A DNA stretch of 64,000 bases, taken from assembly GCA_017979445.1 (NCBI GenBank), contig CM030714.1:12685317-12749316 (forward strand). Reading direction: 5' to 3'. The notes under the pieces are model-generated. The model saw only the letters and a program-made list of their open reading frames with translations. It was not told the DNA's origin and did not search any database. Each line of letters begins with the position of its first letter. Within the stretch, counting starts at the first letter, position 1. Both the position numbers and the translations under genes were made by a program. This document shows positions 57,360-64,000 of the stretch, piece after piece. This DNA is from Akebia trifoliata (taxonomy: Eukaryota > Streptophyta > Magnoliopsida > Ranunculales > Lardizabalaceae).

Positions 57360-59580
57360 GAGAACCGAAGAATTCACCAAGCAGCAGAGAACAGAGAGAA
57401 GAGAGATTCAATTTCTTCCCTGACCTTGTGAATCGAAGGTTCGAATACTCTTATTTAGGGTTTCAAGCTACCTTAGCAGTGTTCTATTTTTATTTTTATG
57501 AACTCGTGTTTTTTGCTAGATTTTTTAAATCCATTGTCCGTTATTGATCTCGTTTACAGTTCTCTTTAGTTTTCAGATCAGTCTTATAGTATGAGTTACA
57601 TTCTTCTTGCAGTTGTAATTTTGATTGTTTTAGCATCTCTTATATGAAACATGGGCAGCTATTTGTATTTCTGATGTGAATTGTGATCGTGTTCAAACTT
57701 AGGGTTGGAATAGTTTTGGATGATTAGCATCTCTTATCACAGATTCTTTTTGAAGCTGTGGGGAACACGAACAGAGATTAGCAACATCAATTGTTATAGA
57801 TTAGGTGTTTCTGCTTTGTCTTTTGAAATCAAATTACTTTAGGGGATTGTTTGGGAACATGAATTCATAGTTTGCTTCTTACACGTGTCCCTTCTTTTCT
57901 ATGTAAGTTCTCAAAGTTTAAATATTTCAGATATATGCATCAGTAAGTATTGAAGTGAACTTACATTTTCTTAACTCCAAAAGGTTTTTTGTACTGATAT
58001 TATGAGAAAGTTTTCATGCTCATTTTATCATTTCTTCAAGTATCAAATGTGTTTGTAGAACTTGAATTAATTTGGACATTTAAGTTCTCAATAAATTTGT
58101 ATTTTGGTACCTTGATTTTATTTGTTTAAGTTGGTAGGCTATTTCAATCACCTTCTAAATGACAGGATAAGCACTCTCATGCCCATTTATCCAAGCAATT
58201 CAAGCAACACACCATCCGTATAGTGTACATCAGTCTTACTACTGGAGTTCCCTCCCCTATGGCTGGACGCATTGGGTGGTTCATACCTACCTTGAAAGTT
58301 AATATGATGAATGAAAAGAATACTGTAGTTGTACTCTCTGTACCATACTATTTGGACCATCCACACTAAAGAGAATCCGTAAAAAAAATTAGTTAAAGTA
58401 GTGTGCATCTTATCACAAAAGTTCACTTTATTTTTTTATTATGGTTACAGACAGTTTTTACTTGTAGCAGACACAAATCCAAAGGTAATTCTTGGCTGTC
58501 TCTTGGGAAATCAAAGTTTTGATGCTCTACCCCTGCTGAATTGTTTGTGATGCCCTTTTTTTTGGGTTTTGAACCCAGGTTTTGGCATCAATACTCAAGA
58601 CTTCATCTAGTTTGTTAGGCAAGCTTAATATTAAGGAATTACTCAAAAAAGGACTAACATACGATTTAAATAAGAGGTCTTTATAGAATCTGGTGGATCC
58701 ATTTATGAAAGGCATAAATTGAATATCTGGTTTTCCATCTTACTTCATGTTTGAGACTATATCTTCTTCATGCAAACTACATCAAGTGTTCATCAAATAT
58801 TGCCTAGACATTTCAAAATAGGTGTCCTACCCATGTCTGATTATTCAGTGTACTAAAATAAAGTTCCACAAAAATAACTGCACCATATCCATGCCATCTC
58901 TGGGTAGCACAGTTCACTTCATTGTCAAACTTTGAATGTCAGTGCAATATGCTGGGCAGTGTCTGATATTGTTGTATGCATGTATGAGAGATCTTTTGGA
59001 CCTCCCATATTTTCAGTTTTCTCTTATAAAGTAGGGGGACTGCCCCTGAATCCTTGTAATACTTCTTAAATACAAATCCTTTCTTAGTGGAAAAAAAAGG
59101 AGGTCCGAGGGAACTCTTCACCCACTTGTCCTTTCACTTTGTATTTCTCTTCAATTTACACTGTACTTATCTTACTTCTATGTGTTTGTCAGGTCTGCGA
59201 AGGAATATAGAGAATTTAAGGAAAAATAGAAGAGAAGAGAAAAAGCGTATGCCTACTTTCCCTTACGAGTTATTTCCATAACTAGTGTACCCTTTTGGGG
59301 TTATACTCTTCTTTGTTCTTCTATATCATGCTTAGTTCGGCTTATTTTCATAATTAGTATTTCCTTGTGCTAGGTTTGCATGATCAATGGAGAAAAGAGA
59401 GGAAAGGATTGAAAAATAACAGTGAATAAGGTCAGGAGGCGCCGCTTTCTTTTTCCTTGCAAGGTAAGCTGGCATTCTTGTTATGTGGAATTAGTTAAAT
59501 ATTTTTTTTCCCATTTTGTATCCTTTTAGATTATAAAGGGGACTATAACTTATAGAATACAAAATATACTAAATTAGTTA
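57360..59580 (+). other. E4 interior, mostly non-coding
   Basis: A possible coding snippet lies at about 59190-59280 (RSAKEYREFKE, then RREKKRMPTFPYELFP). I cannot assign it. Otherwise nothing is seen. Confidence 0.35.
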
Positions 59581-59582
59581 AA

Positions 59583-61680
59583 GGATGACTGTTAGTGATG
59601 AGAGTTTAGAGTTTGTTACCCAATCTTTTAACAACTTCAAAGCTTTATCACTTGTGAGCTGTGACGGGTTCAGCACTGATGGGTTTGCAACCATTGCAAC
59701 TCATTGCAAGTAAGCTTCCTAATTTCCTTAATTTGTATAATGGGTACTTTAATTTTTCTGCTAAGTAGACTTCTAAAGTGACATGTATGCATGATAAGGT
59801 TGTTTGGTCTCCTAACTAGGTTGGTTTTAGCTGTCTTAGTGTTCTTGTTCTTATAAATGCTTGTGATTTTGGGTGGAAATGGATATTTTTATCTGTTTTT
59901 TCTTAAGTGATGAAATTGTTTTAGTTCCTTCTTAGACAGGCCTTTCTTTTTTCTGCCATGACAAGTTTACAACTCATTGGAAGCATCCTTCTTCATTTAC
60001 TTAATTGTTACAGTGGAAATTTTGTTTATTTCCCAAGTTAGATTGAAATACTAAAAAAAAAAACCTTGTTTGGTGGTCCTCAAGCTTGGATCCATTTGAA
60101 GCAGTTGTGAAACATATGGGTTTATATTGAATTTGGAAAGTGAGGCTTGGTGTTCCGTGTTCAGGATCCTCGGTTTCGTCAAAACCTCCTCTTTTTTCCC
60201 CCCATTATTGAAAGTAAAAAACACCAAGAAAGGGAGGTAGACCCATATTCAGGATCCTTGGTTTTTTTAAATCTCCTAATCAGTAAGCTTTATGGAATAA
60301 ATCGTTACCCACCAATTATGCTGGTTTAGCCATTCATAACTCTTAAGACAAATGCATATTTAAAATGAACTTTTGGTTATTTATTCTCAAAGGCAGTGGT
60401 ATATTTACCAATAAGCATCTTTTCTGTAGAGAACTCATTGTTATTCTTTATCAAAATTTAAAGACTAAGAATCAGGTGAGTGGAAATCAGTTCAGTGGAG
60501 TCTTTTTGCAAGTCACAACATTCTAATACCTGAAACCTAGCCACCAATTTGTATACAGAGAACCTACCAAAATGTATGCCATTTGGTAAGATGCCAATCT
60601 ATGAATCCTCTCCTTCTGGCATCATATTTGGGCAACTTGCAGATTTTCTAACACTAACTAGATTTTGGTACATAAGAACAGTGCATTTTCTACTTCTATC
60701 AGTAGGGCTTGCTTGTAGAACCTATTTCTTATGGACAAGATTTAAAATATCGTATCGATTAAATGTTTTGGTTTATGGAAAATCCTAGACAGTATCAGCC
60801 GATACATACCCGATACATTCAATGTTTTGTATCGGTCTTGGCCGATACCGATATGTATTGACCGATACATTCTGTTAATTTAAAACCATGCTTGTGGGTA
60901 AAATCTGAGATATCCCTTAGAAAGATTGTTTGAAAGCCAACCAAGTCTGAACAACATAACAGTCCAAGTTATCTATTGGCGGGGAATTTGTCCCTCAATT
61001 TGATAGACTATGATGGTAACTTGCCCCTCAATCACACACTATCTGTGTTTTTTTATGCGACTTGTTAACTGTGTGGCTGTCTATCCTACCTTGTTGAGGC
61101 TCTTGTATTTGCCAGAACAGTTAACATTAAATAGGAACTAAAATAAGGTTGATGGAAGTATTATCGAATATTTTCTTGTTGGATATATCGGTTACTGTTT
61201 TCGGATTTGTCCAACAGAATTTGTTTGTGATTCTGCTTTTAATTACTCTGGTATTAGCTGACAACACTTTTCCTTATTGTGTTATGCCTCGTACCTAAGA
61301 TAAGCTTCTAAGTTGTATAACTAACACAATTTTCAAAACCCAATTTGGTTTCTAGAAACTTGACTGAGCTGGACATACAGGAGAATGGCGTTGAAGATCT
61401 CGGGGGAAGTTGGTTAAGTTGCTTTCCAGAGAACTTCACATCATTAGAAGTCCTGAACTTTGCAAATCTGTAGACCGAAGTAAATTTTGATGCACTGGAA
61501 AGGCTTGTGGCCAGGTGCAAGTCACTTAAGGTTTTGAAAGTAAATAGAAGTATCACCTTAGAACAGTTAAAGATTTTGCTCGTGCGAGCTTCTCGACTTC
61601 TAGACCTTGGGACTGGCTCTTTCTCATCTTGTTGTGATACCAGATTTCAGCCATCTCTGTTGTGGTATATGTGTAAGTAG
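59583..61680 (+). pseudogene. TIR1/AFB auxin-receptor F-box protein fragment, two exons
   Basis: Exon 1 (about 59583-59709) reads [20 protein letters not shown], then [20 protein letters not shown], and ends at GTAAGC. Exon 2 (61356 to about 61680) follows TTTCTAG and joins in phase: NLTELDIQENGVEDLGGSWL, LERLVARCKSLKVLKVNRS, LLDLGTGSF. These are leucine-rich repeats of the AFB2/AFB3-type SCF auxin co-receptors. TAG at 61471-61473 interrupts exon 2. The F-box and the remaining repeats are missing. The 1.6-kb intron is larger than usual and may hold further insertions. Confidence 0.88.
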
Positions 61681-62626
61681 TTGCTGTTATTTACACCGTG
61701 TTTTAAAACTGTTATAATGTTTTTATAGTTTTTTAATAATAATATGTTATCACTTATCCAACGTAAAATCATCGTTAGCATTATCTTCATGAACCATTTT
61801 TGCTATTGGTGCAGGTATTTGCTGGAGAAGTTTCATTGGGTACTTAATTTCATTCCCACGGCTGTTAACAAATTTACTTCAAAAACAGTCCCCCTGGTTT
61901 TCATTTCATTTTTTATGATGTATTTCAGATGGGCATGACATGGACTTCGATAAATTTGGGATCCTTATAAAAGTGAAATTCAGGTGAGTCTCATTTTTGG
62001 AAAATGACTTTTTACTACATTTGTGCTAGTAATTATAACCTGTGACAAATTTTGCTATATCATCATCATCACCATTATGACCCACGACAATTTTTGCTAT
62101 ATAATCATCACCACCTCTATCCCAACTATATTGACATGAATCACATTCCTCCATCAATAATTCTTTGTAAAACAATAGCTATTTATTGTGTTCCATTGAT
62201 AGTGAAATAATTGATTAGACAGCTATCTGCATCATCTTTGAGAGTGGAAGCTTATCTGCATCATCTTTGATTGATCAGGAGCACTTATTTCAAACACTCT
62301 TTTGAAGGTGCGGAAGCTCATCGTGAGAGTATGCAATGTGGTGACACGAAAGAATTCTTTTATTGGTAGTTGCAGGCATTTTGGGGATCTTAAAGAAGAT
62401 AGGGAGGGATGGGAGTGATGGCATTGCTTCCTTGTAAGCACTTGTGCTTGTGTAATGATTGTGAATGGTTTATCGATGCATTGTAATTTTGGATTTGTAA
62501 ATTATGACTCATTGCAACTCTTTTTTTGTATAAATTAATGTGATAGAGAACTTCGATGTTCTCTATTTGGATATATTTTAACTGTGGGTAATAGGCAAGT
62601 AGCAAGAAAAGAAAAAAAAAAAATTT

Positions 62627-62927
62627 AGATATCGGTTTATAACCGATATCTAAAGTCTCAGACGTAGGACATCAGTTTTATAAAATCCGATGTCTCAAAT
62701 CTTTTCGGGTTATCGTGTGCTGTTATATAAAGACGCAGATTAGGAAGGGTTTTAAGCCGTTCCAAATTCCGACATCTGGAATGGTTTTTAACCGTTCCAA
62801 ATCATGAAATATAGAACGGCTCTTAGCCATTTAACCTCATTAACGACGCCTCGATTAAAGACGGTCTGTAAGCCGTTTCATAGTGGCTTAGGAACGGTAA
62901 TAAAACCCTAATTGTTTTGTTGTAGTG
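62627..62927. promoter_or_regulatory. Subterminal repeat region, E4 right end
   Basis: Repeated AACGG/CCGTT motifs (AAGCCGTTCC, TAACCGTTCC, AGAACGGCTC, GACGGTCTGTAAGCCGTTTC) lie before the terminus. They begin with a palindrome-like GATATCGGTTTATAACCGATATC-type fold. Presumed transposase-binding sites by analogy. Confidence 0.65.
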
Positions 62928-62930
62928 TGA

Positions 62931-64000
62931 TCTAAATCATTGTGGTATTGATGCAACATAGAGATGTCAACTCACCAAAGATAATGCAAAAAACTTAGGC
63001 TATACATTATAACCTCTTTTTACATACAAAATAAAGGGGAATAAGATCTGTTATACCTTGTTTGCAAGATCCACTAATTTTGAAAGAGGATCAAATCTCT
63101 TGAAGCTTCTCTGCAACAAAGAACAAAAATCAAGTTATGTATATCAAATAAATCACCCTAAAAATAAACAAGGGGCACGAGAATCTAATGACAAATAAGA
63201 GACACACATGGAATGAACTAATAAGAAAACTTCAAGTAAATAATCGATTGATACTTTAAATAAAATTGTAAAGATAATAAATCTCAAAATTTACAAAAGA
63301 AGTGCCCTTTGGCAAAACTCATAGCGGACAAACAACCTATACTTATTTATAAGACCACAACACTAATAACTTCTTTGGCTTGGAAGTTTCAAACATGACA
63401 GTCCTCTTTAAACAATATATAAAATAATTTAGTTGAAAACTAAGAGAATAGCGAAACCAAATAATAAAATAAAATCACCTAGTAAAAAATATGAAAAATC
63501 ATATATTCTAGATTTAGTGATCTTATAAAAAAAGATGAAGAACCCACCACTTCAAGAGTAAGTGGGTGGAGTTGTAAGCAGTGACAATGTCTCCTATTTG
63601 AGTGTCATTACAAACAGGAAAAAAAAAATAAATGAAACTCAAATTTGGTATGTGGTAATTAAATCAAATAGAGTCTTGGAAGACGGGTAAAACCACAACA
63701 TAAGACATAAGTGTTGATAGGATACCTTGGCTTAAATTGAAGATGTAAGTAAACAGAGTGCTAATTGTACAACTAATGGAACCTCTCCATGAATCGAATT
63801 TCCAAATATACGTCAGGCCATTTCAGGTGGTCCAATATATCTTGCATCGAGATATTGTTGAATCTCATTTGTTCCAGTGAAAATCATTATTGTTAGATTA
63901 TGCCCCTTATAGATGTACTTATGAATATATTTGATGCATAGCAATCTAGCACAAACTTCTACATTAATGTGGCAATCGAACATTTATGATAAATATCCAT
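62931..64000. other. Right edge, one possible minus-strand exon
   Basis: Minus strand 63113-63059 reads RSFKRFDPLSKLVDLANK between CAG and GTATAA borders. It is open and plausible but unassigned. The rest is AT-rich with nothing recognised. Confidence 0.3.

Larger units (their letters stand above)
56964..62927 (+). mobile_element. CACTA transposon E4 carrying an auxin-receptor fragment
   Basis: The element is 5,964 bp, with left end CACTACAAGAAAACAATG, right end inverted CACTACAACAAAACAATT, and target duplication TGA (56961-56963 and 62928-62930). Subterminal motifs are AACGG/CCGTT (for example ACGGATTTTATCCGT), unlike the TTTGACGG of E1-E3, so this is a second CACTA family. A CT-rich tract is at 57110-57350 and TIR1/AFB exons lie on the plus strand. 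A possible short last exon after GTTGCAG at about 62376 ends in TAA. No transposase is seen. Confidence 0.93.

Noticed and set aside
1..64000. tRNA, rRNA or organellar insertions
   Set aside because: No cloverleaf-like or rRNA/plastid-like segment was recognised by eye; a covariance search was not possible.

Overview
The window is nuclear DNA from a flowering plant, probably a eudicot. The evidence is AT-rich, intron-split coding fragments with canonical GT/AG borders, plant-specific families (PGG-domain ankyrin proteins, STRUBBELIG-type kinases, TIR1/AFB auxin receptors, EG16 beta-glucanase), a Tat-lineage Ty3/gypsy retrotransposon and many CACTA (En/Spm-type) DNA transposons. The species cannot be named. 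Almost everything here is mobile DNA or gene fragments carried by it. Only the EG16-like gene near 54 kb looks intact and self-contained.

Layout. 1-10.36 kb: a tandem duplication whose two units each hold a PGG-domain exon of an ankyrin membrane protein. Unit A is split by a 6.0-kb CACTA element (E1, 379-6396), and unit B keeps the empty site. 10.36-12.5 kb: a 265-bp CACTA miniature, a fold-back element and a broken ankyrin first exon. 12.54-22.56 kb: a complete 10.0-kb Tat-type gypsy element on the minus strand, with 536-bp LTRs, target duplication ATATC, degenerate gag-pol, an antisense extra gene with its own TATA box, and a 16-copy hairpin-forming tandem array. 22.6-32.6 kb: a LINE relic, three unrelated plus-strand gene fragments, a 2.1-kb solo LTR and a degenerate CACTA right end (remnant E5). 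32.6-40.8 kb: CACTA E2. 40.8-44.5 kb: unrecognised exons and a CSN4 exon. 44.5-51.2 kb: CACTA E3. 51.2-57 kb: the EG16-like gene and microsatellites. 57-62.9 kb: CACTA E4. 62.9-64 kb: nothing firm.

How the parts relate. E1, E2, E3 and the 265-bp miniature share TTTGACGG subterminal repeats. E4 and E5 belong to a second family with AACGG/CCGTT repeats. None shows a transposase. E1-E4 carry pieces of at least nine host genes: PMT methyltransferase, W2-domain and APD-like in E1; copper amine oxidase, G6PDH and an unknown gene in E2; UGGT, kinesin-5 and CYB561-DOMON in E3; TIR1/AFB in E4. In every element the captured exons run in one direction, away from a terminus holding a CT/CGATCGAT-rich 5'UTR-like tract. 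E2 and E3 share a 36-codon first exon ending in an intact splice donor, and E1 and E2 share a 50-codon last exon near the other end. The elements therefore look like gene-capturing cassettes with their own leader, first exon and terminal exon. All target duplications, breakpoints and splice sites were read by eye from the sequence; expression and splicing are inference.
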